Below are positions 42,675-52,809 of a DNA stretch of 64,000 nucleotides, piece after piece. This stretch comes from Rodentibacter ratti (GTDB lineage Bacteria; Pseudomonadota; Gammaproteobacteria; Enterobacterales; Pasteurellaceae): the NCBI RefSeq assembly GCF_002000485.1, contig NZ_MLAJ01000003.1, positions 180,938-244,937 of the forward strand, read 5' to 3'. Under the pieces are notes generated by a model. The model had not been told where the DNA came from, did not search any database, and worked only from the letters and a program-made list of their open reading frames with translations. Within the stretch, counting starts at the first letter, position 1. Each line of letters starts with the position of its first letter. Position numbers and translations under genes: made by a program.

Positions 42675-43877
42675 ATGAACAAAACTGTTGGCAGTACATT
42701 GCTGGTTTCCGGCACGATGATTGGTGCAGGGATGCTGGCAATGCCCCTAACTTCCGCCGGAATCGGTTTCGGTTTCACGCTAGTTTTACTATTAGCACTT
42801 TGGGCATTGCTCACTTTTACGGCTTTATTGTTTGTGGAACTTTACCAAACCGCTGAAAGCGATGCAGGTATCGGCACACTGGCAGAACAATATTTCGGAA
42901 AATTTGGGCGTATCGTTGCTACTGCTGTACTCATTATCTTTTTATATGCTTTAATTGCAGCATACGTGAGCGGTGGTGGTTCCTTATTAAAGGATTTATT
43001 GCCGGAAAGCTTTGGTAATAAAGTGAGTATCTTATTATTCACAATCGTTTTTGGCTCATTTATTGTGATCGGTACACACAGCGTGGATAAAATTAATCGC
43101 CTATTATTTTTTGTGATGCTTGCCGCATTTGTGATCGTACTCGGATTAATGCTGCCGGAAATTAAGATGGATAATTTATTAGCCATGCCGATCGATAATG
43201 CCCTGATCATTTCAGCCAGCCCGGTATTTTTTACTGCTTTCGGTTTCCACGGTTCTATCCCAAGTTTGAATAAATACTTAGGTGGAAATGTGAAAGCTTT
43301 GCGTATTTCGATTTTAGTCGGTTCGAGCATTACGCTCGGAGCTTATATTTTGTGGCAACTTTCTACACACGGCTTGCTCACGCAAAATGAATTTTTACAA
43401 ATATTAAAAGAAGATGCTACATTGAATGGTTTAGTAAAAGCGACCCTTGCTATCACCGGTAGCAATGTGATCACAAGTGCGGTCAAATTATTCTCCACTT
43501 TAGCTTTGGTGACATCTTTCTTAGGTGTAGGGTTAGGTTTATTAGAGTGTATCGAGGATTTATTAAAACGATCTTTTAATATTTCCACAGGGCGAATTTC
43601 TCTTGGCTTGCTCACTTTTATTCCGCCCCTTGCTTTCGCTTTATTCTATCCGGAAGGTTTCATCTTAGCATTAGGTTATGCCGGTCAGATGTTTGCTTTT
43701 TATGCTGTGGTATTGCCGGTCAGCCTTGTATGGAAAGCCCGTCGCATTCACTCATCGCTTCCATACCGTGTATGGGGAGGCAATTTCACCTTGTTTGTGG
43801 TACTCGTACTTGGTGTGGTGATTACGTCTATTCCATTTGCAATCCGTGCCGGTTATCTACCTTTTGTCGTAGGTTGA
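42675..43877 (+). CDS. Aromatic amino acid permease (TyrP-type), copy 1
   Basis: The 400-residue protein of the HAAAP family has 11 hydrophobic segments. It has the N-terminal GTMIGAGMLAMPLTSAGIGFG, the ELYQTA motif, and the FFTAFGFHGSIPSLNKY segment. It imports tyrosine (possibly tryptophan) with protons. The ATG follows AAGGAA. A close paralogue lies at 50252. The tandem TyrR-like boxes support an aromatic amino acid role. Confidence 0.88.
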   Translation: MNKTVGSTLLVSGTMIGAGMLAMPLTSAGIGFGFTLVLLLALWALLTFTALLFVELYQTAESDAGIGTLAEQYFGKFGRIVATAVLIIFLYALIAAYVSGGGSLLKDLLPESFGNKVSILLFTIVFGSFIVIGTHSVDKINRLLFFVMLAAFVIVLGLMLPEIKMDNLLAMPIDNALIISASPVFFTAFGFHGSIPSLNKYLGGNVKALRISILVGSSITLGAYILWQLSTHGLLTQNEFLQILKEDATLNGLVKATLAITGSNVITSAVKLFSTLALVTSFLGVGLGLLECIEDLLKRSFNISTGRISLGLLTFIPPLAFALFYPEGFILALGYAGQMFAFYAVVLPVSLVWKARRIHSSLPYRVWGGNFTLFVVLVLGVVITSIPFAIRAGYLPFVVG

Positions 43878-43919
43878 TAAAACAAGGTGAAATTCGACCG
43901 CACTTTCGGTCTTATTTCA

Positions 43920-43950
43920 GCACCTCAAATTAAATTTGGGGTGCGATTTT
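43920..43950 (+). terminator. Terminator after the first tyrP copy
   Basis: GCACCTCAAATT and AAATTTGGGGTGC form a stem with two mismatches and are followed by ATTTTAT. It is preceded by an uptake sequence at about 43898-43906. Confidence 0.65.
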
Positions 43951-43991
43951 ATTTGTACTCATAAGGAATATTTATTTTTTATATGAGATAA

Positions 43992-44017
43992 AAAAGGCAA
44001 CCTTTCGGTTGCCTTTT
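43992..44017. terminator. Terminator after rpoD
   Basis: AAAAGGCAACC and GGTTGCCTTTT form a perfect 11-base stem with loop TTTC, with T runs on both strands. Confidence 0.9.
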
Positions 44018-44032
44018 ATCGTTTCAATAAGC

Positions 44033-45925
44033 TTAATTATGCATCCAAGCATCTAAGAAACTACGCAAAATCTCTGAACGACTTGGATGACGAAGTTTAC
44101 GTAAAGCTTTTGCTTCAATTTGACGAATACGTTCACGCGTTACATCAAATTGTTTACCCACTTCTTCAAGGGTATGGTCAGTATTCATATCAATACCAAA
44201 ACGCATACGCAATACCTTCGCCTCACGTGGTGTTAACCCTTCCAATACATCTTGTATCGCCACTCTCAAGCTCTGCGCTGTAGCAGAATCCAACGGCGAT
44301 TCAAGGGTATTATCTTCAATAAAATCACCTAAATGTGAATCATCGTCATCACCGATTGGCGTTTCCATAGAAATCGGTTCTTTAGCGATTTTCAATACCT
44401 TACGAATTTTATCTTCCGGCATTCCCATACGATCCGCCAATTCTTCAGGTGTCGCTTCACGCCCCATTTCTTGCAACATTTGGCGAGAAATACGATTCAG
44501 TTTATTGATTGTTTCAATCATATGGACCGGAATACGAATAGTACGCGCCTGATCCGCAATAGAGCGTGTAATGGCTTGACGAATCCACCAAGTGGCATAA
44601 GTAGAAAACTTATAACCGCGGCGATATTCAAATTTATCCACCGCTTTCATTAAACCGATATTACCTTCTTGAATTAAATCCAAAAATTGCAAGCCACGGT
44701 TGGTATATTTTTTAGCGATAGAAATCACCAAACGTAAGTTTGCTTCTACCATTTCTTTTTTTGCACGACGTGCTTTTTGTTCACCACGTGCCACGGCATC
44801 ACAAATTGTACGCATCTGTTGGATCGTCAATTTTGAGTTTTCCTCAAATGCGACTAAATTTGCCAGAGCCTGACGAACTCGATCTTCATATTTCGTTAGG
44901 CGTTTTGCCCATGGCTTAGAAGATTTCAACGCTTTATCCAACCAAGCATCACTACTTCCGAATTTAATAATAATGGTTTCAAATTCATCTTTCGGCATAC
45001 CTGCAATATCAACCAAAACTTTCTGTAATTGACGTTCTTCCGCACGCACACGTTTCATGATGTTTTTTATCGATAAAACAAGCTGATCAAATTGTTTCGG
45101 AACAAGACGGAATTGTTTAAAAATCTCTGCCAGTATAAGCACTTGCTCTTGTGCTTTTTTATGGTTACGACCATATTTGGTAATAGTCGCAAGGGTTTTT
45201 GTGTGTTGTTCTTTCAGTGCTGTAAATTTTTCACGGGCAACTTCAGGATCAATGCTGTTATCCGAATCACTCTTATCTGAAGAAGAATCCCCTTCCTCTT
45301 CTTCCTCTTCACTATCATCCACATCGCTTGTCTCATAGCTTTCTTCGTCTTCATCAAAGTCTTCTGATAGCTCAGGGGTCTCTTCTTCAATCGCGTTCGG
45401 ATCCACAAAACCGGTAATAAGATCAGCCAGGCGAACCTGTCCTTCTTCCACTTGATCATATTGTGCCAACAAATCTGAAAGTGCCTCCGGATAGGCTGCG
45501 ATTGAAGTTTGAACTTCATCAATCCCTTCTTCAATACGTTTAGCGATACTAATTTCATCTTCACGGGTCAGCAAATCTACCGTTCCCATTTCCCGCATAT
45601 ACATACGGACAGGGTCGGTAGTACGACCAATTTCAGATTCCACATTCGATAAAATTTGTGTGGCTTCTTCCACCGCATCTTCATCCGGGATGGTATCGTT
45701 TAAAATCATGTCATCACTTTCCGGCGGTTCATCCAACACCGGAATACCTGCATCATTTTGCAAGGTTTGGAGTAATTTATCGTAATATTCTGGGTCAATC
45801 ACATCTTCCGGCAATAAGTCGTTAATTTCCGCATAGGTTAAATAGCCTTGCGTACGACCTAATTCCATCAGTTGTTCAATTTGCTCTGAATATTGTTCAG
45901 CAGTAGATTGTTGGTTTTGTTCCAT
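44033..45925 (-). CDS. rpoD: RNA polymerase sigma factor RpoD (sigma-70)
   Basis: The protein has about 630 residues, starting [12 protein letters not shown] (an ATG two codons earlier is possible). Region 1.1, an acidic non-conserved region with long Glu/Asp/Ser runs (about 175-225), region 2 with [29 protein letters not shown] and [14 protein letters not shown], and region 4 ending [22 protein letters not shown] are all intact. It is the housekeeping sigma factor and the last gene of the rpsU-dnaG-rpoD macromolecular synthesis operon. Confidence 0.97.
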   Translation of the reverse strand: MEQNQQSTAEQYSEQIEQLMELGRTQGYLTYAEINDLLPEDVIDPEYYDKLLQTLQNDAGIPVLDEPPESDDMILNDTIPDEDAVEEATQILSNVESEIGRTTDPVRMYMREMGTVDLLTREDEISIAKRIEEGIDEVQTSIAAYPEALSDLLAQYDQVEEGQVRLADLITGFVDPNAIEEETPELSEDFDEDEESYETSDVDDSEEEEEEGDSSSDKSDSDNSIDPEVAREKFTALKEQHTKTLATITKYGRNHKKAQEQVLILAEIFKQFRLVPKQFDQLVLSIKNIMKRVRAEERQLQKVLVDIAGMPKDEFETIIIKFGSSDAWLDKALKSSKPWAKRLTKYEDRVRQALANLVAFEENSKLTIQQMRTICDAVARGEQKARRAKKEMVEANLRLVISIAKKYTNRGLQFLDLIQEGNIGLMKAVDKFEYRRGYKFSTYATWWIRQAITRSIADQARTIRIPVHMIETINKLNRISRQMLQEMGREATPEELADRMGMPEDKIRKVLKIAKEPISMETPIGDDDDSHLGDFIEDNTLESPLDSATAQSLRVAIQDVLEGLTPREAKVLRMRFGIDMNTDHTLEEVGKQFDVTRERIRQIEAKALRKLRHPSRSEILRSFLDAWMHN

Positions 45926-45990
45926 TTTCATACCCGTGTCGCATTATTTTATGGATGAATTTTTCGCTTAAGCGAAAGATTTTATCATTG

Positions 45991-47775
45991 TTACTGAGGA
46001 TTAACTAACTGTTTTTTCTGTTCTTCTTTACTCGTAAGTAGTGTGACAAGCATTTGTCTTTCTTGCTCTGTTAATCCTTCAGATCGTTCCTTAGCAATGA
46101 GCATTTCAATATTCCGCTCAATAGCCTGAATGTTCAAACGGCGATAATTTTGTGAAAAAGCATTAATAATTTCCGTATCATCTAGTAAATGCTCCCAAGT
46201 TGCCAAAATTTCAAGGGGACGGCTATATTCCGTATCACGGAAATATTCCAAGATTTGTCCAATTGTAATACCTTCCCGTTCTCGACAAAGTGCGGTCAAT
46301 TTTTCTAATAAATCGTAACCGGCTTCCGCGCGCAGTGCAACAAGACCAGATTCAGTAATACGATTAACCAAATGCGTATTTTGCAATAAAAGTGAGATCA
46401 ATACACGCATTGGTGTTTGCTTCATTTTAGGTTGTGAATCAACAATCTTTGTCTTGTGATTTTCCACTTGTTTTGGAATTAAACTCTCTAGTTGCGATTC
46501 GTTAAAAATGCCCAATTTTTGAGCTAACGTATTACGTAAAGACAGACGCAATGCGTCACCCGGAATTTGTCGAATCAATGGTACGGCAAGTGCTACCAAC
46601 TTACTCCGTCCCTCTTTAGTGGAAAAATCCACTTGCGGATTTAAATGAGCAAACAAGAATTCCGTGAGTGATTGTGCACTTTCGATATACTCTTCAAATT
46701 TTGCTTTACCGTATTGACGAATGTAGGTATCAGGATCTTCACCATCCGGCAAAAAAATAAATTTAATTTGTCGCCCGTCTTCCAAATAAGGTAAAGCATT
46801 TTCTAATGCACGCCATGCCGCATCCCGCCCGGCTCTGTCGCCGTCATAACAACAGATTATCTGTTCGGTGGAGCGAAAAAGCAGCTGAATTTGTTCCGAT
46901 GTTGTCGAAGTCCCGAGAGAGGCAACCGCATAATCCACACCAAACTGAGCTAACGCCACAACATCCATATAGCCTTCCACCACCAACAGTTTTTGCGGTT
47001 CATCATTCATCTGTAGTGCTTCATATAAACCGTAAAGTTCACTACCTTTATGATAAGTAATGGTTTCCGGTGAATTTAGATATTTTGGCTTCTCATCACC
47101 CAAAACCCGCCCGCCGAATGCCACCGTGCGCCCACGCTTATCCCGTATAGGAAACATAATCCGATTACGAAATTTATCATACACATTACCACGATCATTA
47201 CGGGAAAGCATACCGAGATCGAGCAATTTTTGCTGTTCTTCACGGTTTACCGAAAACTTGCGTAGAACGCTATCCATCGCATTCGGCACAAAACCGATTT
47301 GAAATCGTTCAATCACTTCGGCTGAAAGCCCACGCTGTTGCAGATAGCTTTGCGCCGGAATATTCAAGGGTAATTGTGTTTGGTAAAATTTAGCAATTTC
47401 TTGCATTAATTCATATAGATTACGTTTGGTTTGATAATTTGCTTGTGGTCGTTGATTAGCCGAATGACTACGTTTTTCATAAGGTACTTCCAACCCGGCC
47501 ATTGCCGCAAGCTCTTCAATAGCTTCGACAAATTCCAATTTATCATAATCCATCAAAAAGGAAATCGCATTACCGTGCGCACCACAGCCGAAACAATGGT
47601 AAAACTGTTTTTTTTCACTCACCGTAAAAGACGGTGTTTTTTCGTGGTGGAAAGGGCAACAAGCTTGGTAGTCCCGCCCGGCTTTCTTAAGCTTTATACG
47701 AGAATTAATCACATCAATAATATTGGATTTTGTCAGCAAATCATCAATAAACGGGCGTGGAATTAAGCCTTTCAT
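45991..47775 (-). CDS. dnaG: DNA primase
   Basis: The 594-residue protein has a CHC2 zinc ribbon (CCPFHHEKTPSF...HCFGCGAHG, about 39-65), the TOPRIM core (VVEGYMDVVAL and CYDGDRAGRDAAWRA) and a C-terminal DnaB-binding helical domain. It makes RNA primers at the fork. It lies between rpsU and rpoD. Confidence 0.97.
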   Translation of the reverse strand: MKGLIPRPFIDDLLTKSNIIDVINSRIKLKKAGRDYQACCPFHHEKTPSFTVSEKKQFYHCFGCGAHGNAISFLMDYDKLEFVEAIEELAAMAGLEVPYEKRSHSANQRPQANYQTKRNLYELMQEIAKFYQTQLPLNIPAQSYLQQRGLSAEVIERFQIGFVPNAMDSVLRKFSVNREEQQKLLDLGMLSRNDRGNVYDKFRNRIMFPIRDKRGRTVAFGGRVLGDEKPKYLNSPETITYHKGSELYGLYEALQMNDEPQKLLVVEGYMDVVALAQFGVDYAVASLGTSTTSEQIQLLFRSTEQIICCYDGDRAGRDAAWRALENALPYLEDGRQIKFIFLPDGEDPDTYIRQYGKAKFEEYIESAQSLTEFLFAHLNPQVDFSTKEGRSKLVALAVPLIRQIPGDALRLSLRNTLAQKLGIFNESQLESLIPKQVENHKTKIVDSQPKMKQTPMRVLISLLLQNTHLVNRITESGLVALRAEAGYDLLEKLTALCREREGITIGQILEYFRDTEYSRPLEILATWEHLLDDTEIINAFSQNYRRLNIQAIERNIEMLIAKERSEGLTEQERQMLVTLLTSKEEQKKQLVNPQ

Positions 47776-47851
47776 CGCTTTTGCCTCCTTGAATATGATG
47801 TGAAAGTGCGGTTAATTTTTTTGATATTTTTTACATTATTTGAAAGTAACA

Positions 47852-47880
47852 AAACCGTGATGCCAAAGGAATCACGGTTT
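47852..47880 (-). terminator. Internal terminator between rpsU and dnaG
   Basis: AAACCGTGAT and ATCACGGTTT pair over a nine-base loop; a T-poor tail follows on the minus strand. A partial terminator at this point is a classic control of the macromolecular synthesis operon, keeping dnaG low relative to rpsU. Confidence 0.7.
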
Positions 47881-47909
47881 GCGTTAACTCGAGTTAAAAA
47901 TACTATAAA

Positions 47910-48125
47910 TTAGTATAAACGGGTGTTGCGCGCATTTTCACGAGCATTACGTTTAGCGTGACGTTTAGCAAGTGTTGCTTTTTCACGTTTACGAACTGTC
48001 GTTGGTTTTTCGTAGAATTCACGAGCGCGAACTTCCGCTAGGATACCAGCTTTTTCGCAAGAGCGTTTGAAACGACGTAAAGCTACGTCAAATGATTCGT
48101 TTTCACGTACTTTAATTACAGGCAT
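47910..48125 (-). CDS. rpsU: 30S ribosomal protein S21
   Basis: The 71-residue basic protein is nearly identical to the gammaproteobacterial S21 ([21 protein letters not shown] at the start and [14 protein letters not shown] at the end). It heads the rpsU-dnaG-rpoD operon. Confidence 0.98.
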   Translation of the reverse strand: MPVIKVRENESFDVALRRFKRSCEKAGILAEVRAREFYEKPTTVRKREKATLAKRHAKRNARENARNTRLY

Positions 48126-48211
48126 AAGCCAATCACCTCAATGAGTTTAATTTAATTGCAATTTTAAATTTTATTTCTGCCGCAAATGCGACAAATTTAA
48201 TAAAGGTCGCA

Positions 48212-48241
48212 ATTCTAATCTACTTTTGGGGCAAAAGTAAA
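48212..48241 (-). promoter_or_regulatory. Probable sigma-70 promoter for rpsU-dnaG-rpoD
   Basis: On the minus strand TTTACT (48236-48241) and TAGAAT (48212-48217) are spaced by 18 bases, about 85 bases before the rpsU start. The leader contains a small GTCGC/GCGGC hairpin. Confidence 0.55.
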
Positions 48242-48345
48242 GAGGAGAATACGCAACCTCATTGAATTTGGCTGTTTCAACTGGCTAAAAACAGCTAAAC
48301 AAGGTAAAATCACGCCTCATTTTAGAAAGTAAATTAAGAAAATCA

Positions 48346-49374
48346 ATGAGAATCTTGGGAATTGAAACCTCCTGTGATGAAACGGGTGTAGCAATTTATG
48401 ATGAAGAGAAAGGTTTAGTTGCGAATCAACTTTATACACAAATTGCACTTCACGCAGATTATGGCGGTGTAGTGCCGGAACTCGCCTCACGCGATCATAT
48501 CCGAAAAACGATCCCATTAATTCAGGCAGCCCTAGCTGAAGCAAACTTAACCGCCGACCAAATTGACGGCGTGGCTTACACCAGCGGACCGGGGCTCGTA
48601 GGCGCATTATTAGTGGGCTCGACTATCGCCCGCTCCCTTGCCTATGCGTGGAATGTGCCGGCAATCGGCGTACATCATATGGAAGGTCATTTGCTTGCGC
48701 CAATGTTGGACGAAAATCAACCGCACTTTCCGTTTATTGCTTTATTAGTTTCGGGCGGACATACCCAATTAGTACAAGTAGAAGGAGTGGGAAAATACAA
48801 CGTCATTGGTGAATCTATTGACGATGCCGCGGGTGAGGCCTTTGATAAAACCGCTAAATTACTTGGTTTAGATTACCCTGGCGGAGCTGCATTATCTCGC
48901 TTAGCCGAAAAAGGATCACCAACCCGCTTTACATTTCCACGCCCAATGACAGATCGCCCGGGGTTGGATTTTAGCTTTTCCGGCTTAAAAACTTCTGCTG
49001 CCAATACGGTAAATCAAGCGATTAAAGAAGAAGGCGAATTAACGGAACAAACCAAAGCGGATATTGCCTACGCCTTTCAAGATGCGGTTATCGATACATT
49101 GGCGATAAAATGCAAACGCGCCTTAAAAGAAACCGGTTATCGGCGTTTAGTCATCGCCGGAGGGGTAAGTGCAAACAAAAAATTGCGTGAAACTTTGGCT
49201 GAAATGATGAAAGATTTAAAAGGTGAAGTGTTTTATCCTCAACCTCAATTTTGTACTGACAATGGCGCAATGATTGCCTACACCGGCTTTTTACGTTTAA
49301 AACAAGGTCAGCACGATGAATTGGAGATAGAGGTTAAACCTCGCTGGCCAATGACAGAACTCTCCACCATTTAA
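48346..49374 (+). CDS. tsaD: tRNA N6-threonylcarbamoyladenosine synthase subunit TsaD
   Basis: The 342-residue ASKHA protein has the [19 protein letters not shown] start, the HHMEGH metal motif (about 110-115), [11 protein letters not shown] and the [11 protein letters not shown] phosphate loop. TsaD transfers the carbamoyl group to A37 of ANN-reading tRNAs. It is divergent from rpsU, a conserved arrangement. Confidence 0.96.
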   Translation: MRILGIETSCDETGVAIYDEEKGLVANQLYTQIALHADYGGVVPELASRDHIRKTIPLIQAALAEANLTADQIDGVAYTSGPGLVGALLVGSTIARSLAYAWNVPAIGVHHMEGHLLAPMLDENQPHFPFIALLVSGGHTQLVQVEGVGKYNVIGESIDDAAGEAFDKTAKLLGLDYPGGAALSRLAEKGSPTRFTFPRPMTDRPGLDFSFSGLKTSAANTVNQAIKEEGELTEQTKADIAYAFQDAVIDTLAIKCKRALKETGYRRLVIAGGVSANKKLRETLAEMMKDLKGEVFYPQPQFCTDNGAMIAYTGFLRLKQGQHDELEIEVKPRWPMTELSTI

Positions 49375-49383
49375 GGAACAAAC

Positions 49384-49617
49384 ATGAAAGATATTAAATT
49401 CCGAGCCATGCGTGCTGCCGGTATTGCTTGCTTTACTGTATTAGTCATGATTGGCGTATGGGTTTTTACCACACCGAGTGATGAAATTGTCAATCTTCTG
49501 ACTCTAGTTGGTCAACAACTAGGTGGAGGCACGACTTACGGTGCTTTTTTGCTCTCTGCATTTCCTCCTTTTGCCGGTTTCTTGGTTTATCACATTTGGA
49601 AATGGGTAATTAAATAA
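49384..49617 (+). CDS. Small membrane protein of unknown function (77 residues)
   Basis: ATG at 49384 follows AAGGAAC nine bases after the tsaD stop. The product has two hydrophobic segments (about 12-30 and 50-72) joined by a Gly-Gln rich loop ([13 protein letters not shown]), a basic start and a WKWVIK end, so both termini are probably cytoplasmic. I recognise no family. The TAA overlaps the ATG of tdk by one base, so it is translated in the same unit and is likely real. Confidence 0.75.
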   Translation: MKDIKFRAMRAAGIACFTVLVMIGVWVFTTPSDEIVNLLTLVGQQLGGGTTYGAFLLSAFPPFAGFLVYHIWKWVIK

Positions 49618-50198
49618 TGGCAAAATTATATTTTTATTATTCCACCATGAATGCCGGTAAGTCCACTACCTTACTGCAATCCTCCTATAACTACCGCGAA
49701 CGCAATATGAATACGCTGGTTTATACGGCAGCTATTGATGATCGTTTTGGAGTGGGAAAAGTAACATCCCGTATCGGCATTTCTCAAGAAGCGAATTTAT
49801 TTAATGCCGGTACCGATTTATTTCATGAAATTAGCCAACATTTACAACAAGAAAAAATACATTGTGTGTTAGTAGATGAGGCACAATTTCTCACCAAACA
49901 GCAAGTCTATCAACTCAGCGATGTCGTCGATAAACTTAATATCCCTACATTATGTTATGGTCTGCGCACCGATTTCCAAGCAGAACTTTTTGAAGGCAGT
50001 AAATACTTACTCGCTTGGGCGGATCAATTGGAAGAACTTAAAACCATTTGTTATTGTGGACGTAAAGCAAATTTTGTCCTTCGTCTCACTGAAAACGGTG
50101 AAGTCGTCAAAGAAGGCGAACAAATCCAAATTGGCGGAAATGACACCTACCTTTCCGTTTGCCGCTATCATTACAAAGAAAAGTGCGGTCAAATTTAA
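49617..50198 (+). CDS. tdk: Thymidine kinase
   Basis: The 193-residue protein has the P-loop [14 protein letters not shown], the Asp-Glu Walker [10 protein letters not shown], the lid/substrate region YLLAWADQ and two Cys pairs (CYCG and C..HYKEKC) for structural zinc. It phosphorylates thymidine for salvage. The last codons contain an uptake sequence (GTGCGGT at about 50184). It is followed by a second tyrP-type gene. Confidence 0.95.
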   Translation: MAKLYFYYSTMNAGKSTTLLQSSYNYRERNMNTLVYTAAIDDRFGVGKVTSRIGISQEANLFNAGTDLFHEISQHLQQEKIHCVLVDEAQFLTKQQVYQLSDVVDKLNIPTLCYGLRTDFQAELFEGSKYLLAWADQLEELKTICYCGRKANFVLRLTENGEVVKEGEQIQIGGNDTYLSVCRYHYKEKCGQI

Positions 50199-50251
50199 CT
50201 GAGTTTTTAACGTAATTTTCAAACACAACATAGAAATATAAGGTCAGTGTT

Positions 50252-51472
50252 ATGCTAAAAAATAAAACTTTCGGAAGTGCTTTAATTATCGCCGGAACAA
50301 CCATTGGCGCAGGAATGCTTGCCATGCCGTTGACATCGGCAGGAATGGGCTTCGGTTATACGGTGTTATTACTTATCGGGCTTTGGACCCTACTTGTTTA
50401 TAGCGGATTGCTATTTGTCGAAGTTTACCAAACCGCAGATCAACTTAATGATGGCGTCGCAACATTGGCAGAAAAATATTTTGGCGTACCGGGACGTATT
50501 CTCGCGACCCTAAGTTTATTGATTTTGCTTTATGCCCTTTCGGCAGCCTATATTACCGGCGGAGGTTCTTTACTTTCGGGCTTACCTACCGCATTTGGTA
50601 TGGAAGCCATGTCTCTAAAAACGGCGATCGTTCTTTTCACCGTCGTACTGGGTTCTTTTGTCGTGATCGGCACAAAAGGGGTTGATGGCATCACACGACT
50701 ATTATTCATCGGTAAATTACTCGCTTTCGCTTTTGTGTTATTTATGATGTTACCCAAAGTGGCAACAGATAATCTTATGGCGCTCCCTCTCAATTATGCC
50801 TTTGTAATTTCTGCGGCACCGATTTTTTTCACCTCTTTCGGTTTCCATGTCATTATGGCAAGTGTGAACAGCTATTTAGACGGCAACGTTCGCCAATTCC
50901 GCAAAGCAATTCTTGTCGGAACGGCTATTCCTCTCTTTGCCTATTTAATATGGCAACTCGCTACCCACGGTGTATTGAGCCAAAGTGAATTTGTTCGTAT
51001 CTTACAAGCAGATCCTACATTAAACGGTTTAGTCAATGCAGTGCGTGAAATCACCGGCTCAAATATGATGGGCGAAATCGTGCGTATTTTTTCCGCACTT
51101 GCACTTATCACCTCTTTTCTTGGTGTCATGCTTGGTGTTTTTGAAGGCTTGGGCGATTTATTCAAACGTTATCATTTGCCACACAATCGTCTGTCACTCA
51201 CCGTTACCGCATTTACCCCGCCATTGGTATTTGCATTATTTTACCCTGAGGGCTTTATATCCGCCTTAAGTTATGCCGGTTTATTGTGTGCTTTTTACTG
51301 TTTGATTCTACCTATCGGTTTAGCGTGGCGAACCCGTCAAACCCACCCAAATCTTCCTTATCGGGTGATGGGGGGAAATGTTGCATTAGCCGTTGCATTA
51401 GTCATAGGTATCGTAATTATGGTAATTCCGTTTTTAATTCAAACAGGCTATTTACCGGCAGTTGCAGGATAA
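50252..51472 (+). CDS. Aromatic amino acid permease (TyrP-type), copy 2
   Basis: The 406-residue HAAAP-family protein is a close paralogue of the one at 42675 (GTTIGAGMLAMPLTSAGMGFG, LFVEVYQTA, FFTSFGFHVIMASVNSY). It probably imports tyrosine with protons. Its upstream region of about 50 bases shows no TyrR-type box, so it may be expressed from the tdk unit or constitutively. A strong terminator follows. Confidence 0.88.
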   Translation: MLKNKTFGSALIIAGTTIGAGMLAMPLTSAGMGFGYTVLLLIGLWTLLVYSGLLFVEVYQTADQLNDGVATLAEKYFGVPGRILATLSLLILLYALSAAYITGGGSLLSGLPTAFGMEAMSLKTAIVLFTVVLGSFVVIGTKGVDGITRLLFIGKLLAFAFVLFMMLPKVATDNLMALPLNYAFVISAAPIFFTSFGFHVIMASVNSYLDGNVRQFRKAILVGTAIPLFAYLIWQLATHGVLSQSEFVRILQADPTLNGLVNAVREITGSNMMGEIVRIFSALALITSFLGVMLGVFEGLGDLFKRYHLPHNRLSLTVTAFTPPLVFALFYPEGFISALSYAGLLCAFYCLILPIGLAWRTRQTHPNLPYRVMGGNVALAVALVIGIVIMVIPFLIQTGYLPAVAG

Positions 51473-51505
51473 AGTGCGGTCTATTTTTCATCGATTTTTA
51501 TTGTT

Positions 51506-51541
51506 AAAAAAGGAAACCCCAAATAATTCGGTTTCCTTTTT
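51506..51541. terminator. Bidirectional terminator after the second tyrP copy
   Basis: AAAAAGGAAACC and GGTTTCCTTTTT form a 12-base stem with T runs on both sides, serving the convergent MerR gene too. Confidence 0.85.
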
Positions 51542-51558
51542 ACTTTATAAAACATTCG

Positions 51559-51951
51559 TCAAAAATCGAGCTTGCCTTCCAAGCCTGCCATAGCCTTACA
51601 CTCCGATTCGCTATGCGCTTCCTCTGTTGCAATAGATTGTAAAAACACCTTAATTTCCAATAACTGATTAATCTTTTCTTCCACTTGCGCAAGTTGTTTT
51701 AACACAATTTGATCGGCTTGATAATGATCGGCTAAACCGAATTTCAGGCGATTCAACCCACGGATGTCCTCAAGAGAAAAACCTAAAGTACGACATTTTT
51801 TAATGAAATTTAATAATACTACGCTCTCCTCATCATAATGACGATAACCATTTGCTGCCCGTTTGGGTTCGGGCAAAATACCTTGTTTTTCGTAATAACG
51901 AATCGTTTCAAAGTTGACGCCGGTACGAAGGCTTAATTCATTAACTTTCAT
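51559..51951 (-). CDS. MerR family metal-responsive regulator (ZntR/CueR-like)
   Basis: I start at ATG 51951 (MKVNELSLRTGVNFETIRYY), with GAGG upstream, giving 130 residues. It has the MerR winged helix (about 1-70, RYYEKQGILPEPKRAANGYRHYDEE), a dimerisation coiled coil (about 80-110) and a single Cys in the C-terminal loop (HSESECKAM), plus one Cys at about 53. It lacks the usual CxxxxxxC pair of CueR, so the metal is uncertain. It lies downstream of the CDF transporter in the same operon. Confidence 0.85.
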   Translation of the reverse strand: MKVNELSLRTGVNFETIRYYEKQGILPEPKRAANGYRHYDEESVVLLNFIKKCRTLGFSLEDIRGLNRLKFGLADHYQADQIVLKQLAQVEEKINQLLEIKVFLQSIATEEAHSESECKAMAGLEGKLDF

Positions 51952-51998
51952 TACATTCCTCAACTTACCTTTGATACAGTTTTAGCGAAGAACATTAT

Positions 51999-52655
51999 TT
52001 AATGATCGTGACTTTCCACTGCAAAATTTTCAGAATTATCACGCAACGCTTTGAATGCCTGCCATACTACGAACATACCACTACGTAATACCAATAAGCT
52101 CAAGATGACACTCGCCACCACATCAACCCATTGCCAATCTAGGAAATATGCGCTTAACCCTGCCACAATCGCCACCACCGAACCGAATAAATCAGCCAGT
52201 ACATGCAAATAAGCCGCCCGAACATTTAAATTATCCTGATCACTTTTGAGCATTATCCACGCCACTAAAATATTCACCAAAAGCCCCACGACCGCTACGC
52301 TTAACATTGGCAATGCAATCATCTCTGTCGGCGATTGCCAACGCTCTACGGCTTCCAACAGAATCCAAATTGCCACGCCAACCAACGAAGTGCCATTTAA
52401 TAAGGCAAACCATTTTTGCCATTTTACGCTTAAAAAAAGCGCAATTAACGCTAACATCAGCGATAAACTATCATTCGCCATATGCCCCGCATCTGCCATT
52501 AAGGCAAGACTGTTAAAAAAATAACCGCCTAAAAATTCCACCACCATATAACTTGTGATAATCAGCAAACTAATACTTAGAATTTTTTTATCTTTCGGAG
52601 TATGAGAATGTTGATGTTCACTGTGTGGATCTTTTTTTACAAAAGTATTTTCCAT
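51999..52655 (-). CDS. Cation diffusion facilitator family transporter (short form)
   Basis: The 218-residue protein has a His-rich N-terminus (EHQHSHTP), six hydrophobic segments, and the CDF metal site HxxxD twice (HMAND in the second and HVLAD in the fifth segment). It ends right after the sixth segment with ESHDH and lacks the cytosolic C-terminal domain of ZitB (about 310 residues). It should export Zn2+ or a similar divalent ion by proton antiport. A MerR regulator follows after about 45 bases. Confidence 0.85.
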   Translation of the reverse strand: MENTFVKKDPHSEHQHSHTPKDKKILSISLLIITSYMVVEFLGGYFFNSLALMADAGHMANDSLSLMLALIALFLSVKWQKWFALLNGTSLVGVAIWILLEAVERWQSPTEMIALPMLSVAVVGLLVNILVAWIMLKSDQDNLNVRAAYLHVLADLFGSVVAIVAGLSAYFLDWQWVDVVASVILSLLVLRSGMFVVWQAFKALRDNSENFAVESHDH

Positions 52656-52688
52656 GATAAACCCTTTTTCATTGTTTATGATAACGCA

Positions 52689-52719
52689 AGTGTAAAGTCC
52701 GTAGTGAGTACCAGGTCAA
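52689..52719 (-). promoter_or_regulatory. MerR-type promoter with 19-base spacer for the CDF-MerR operon
   Basis: On the minus strand TTGACC (52714-52719) and TACACT (52689-52694) are separated by 19 bases, the elongated spacing typical of promoters activated by MerR proteins. The spacer carries an imperfect dyad. The CDF start lies 33 bases downstream of the -10. A 17-base reading with TTTACA as -10 is possible but fits less well. Confidence 0.55.
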
Positions 52720-52809
52720 GAAATTTTTATAAAAACATAAAACATTCACAAAATTAACCGCTCTTTAATGAATTCGCGTAATTTTTCATTTTCAAAAATT
52801 TTTACTTCC

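Noticed and set aside
45214..45564. Lys-rich minus-strand ORF inside rpoD
   Set aside because: It is the shifted frame of the acidic repeat-like region of rpoD (GAA/GAT runs), not a gene.
47431..47766. Plus-strand ORF opposite dnaG
   Set aside because: Antisense shadow of the conserved primase zinc-binding region.
52246..52524. Plus-strand ORFs opposite the CDF transporter
   Set aside because: Antisense to hydrophobic codons of a well-supported gene; no start signals.
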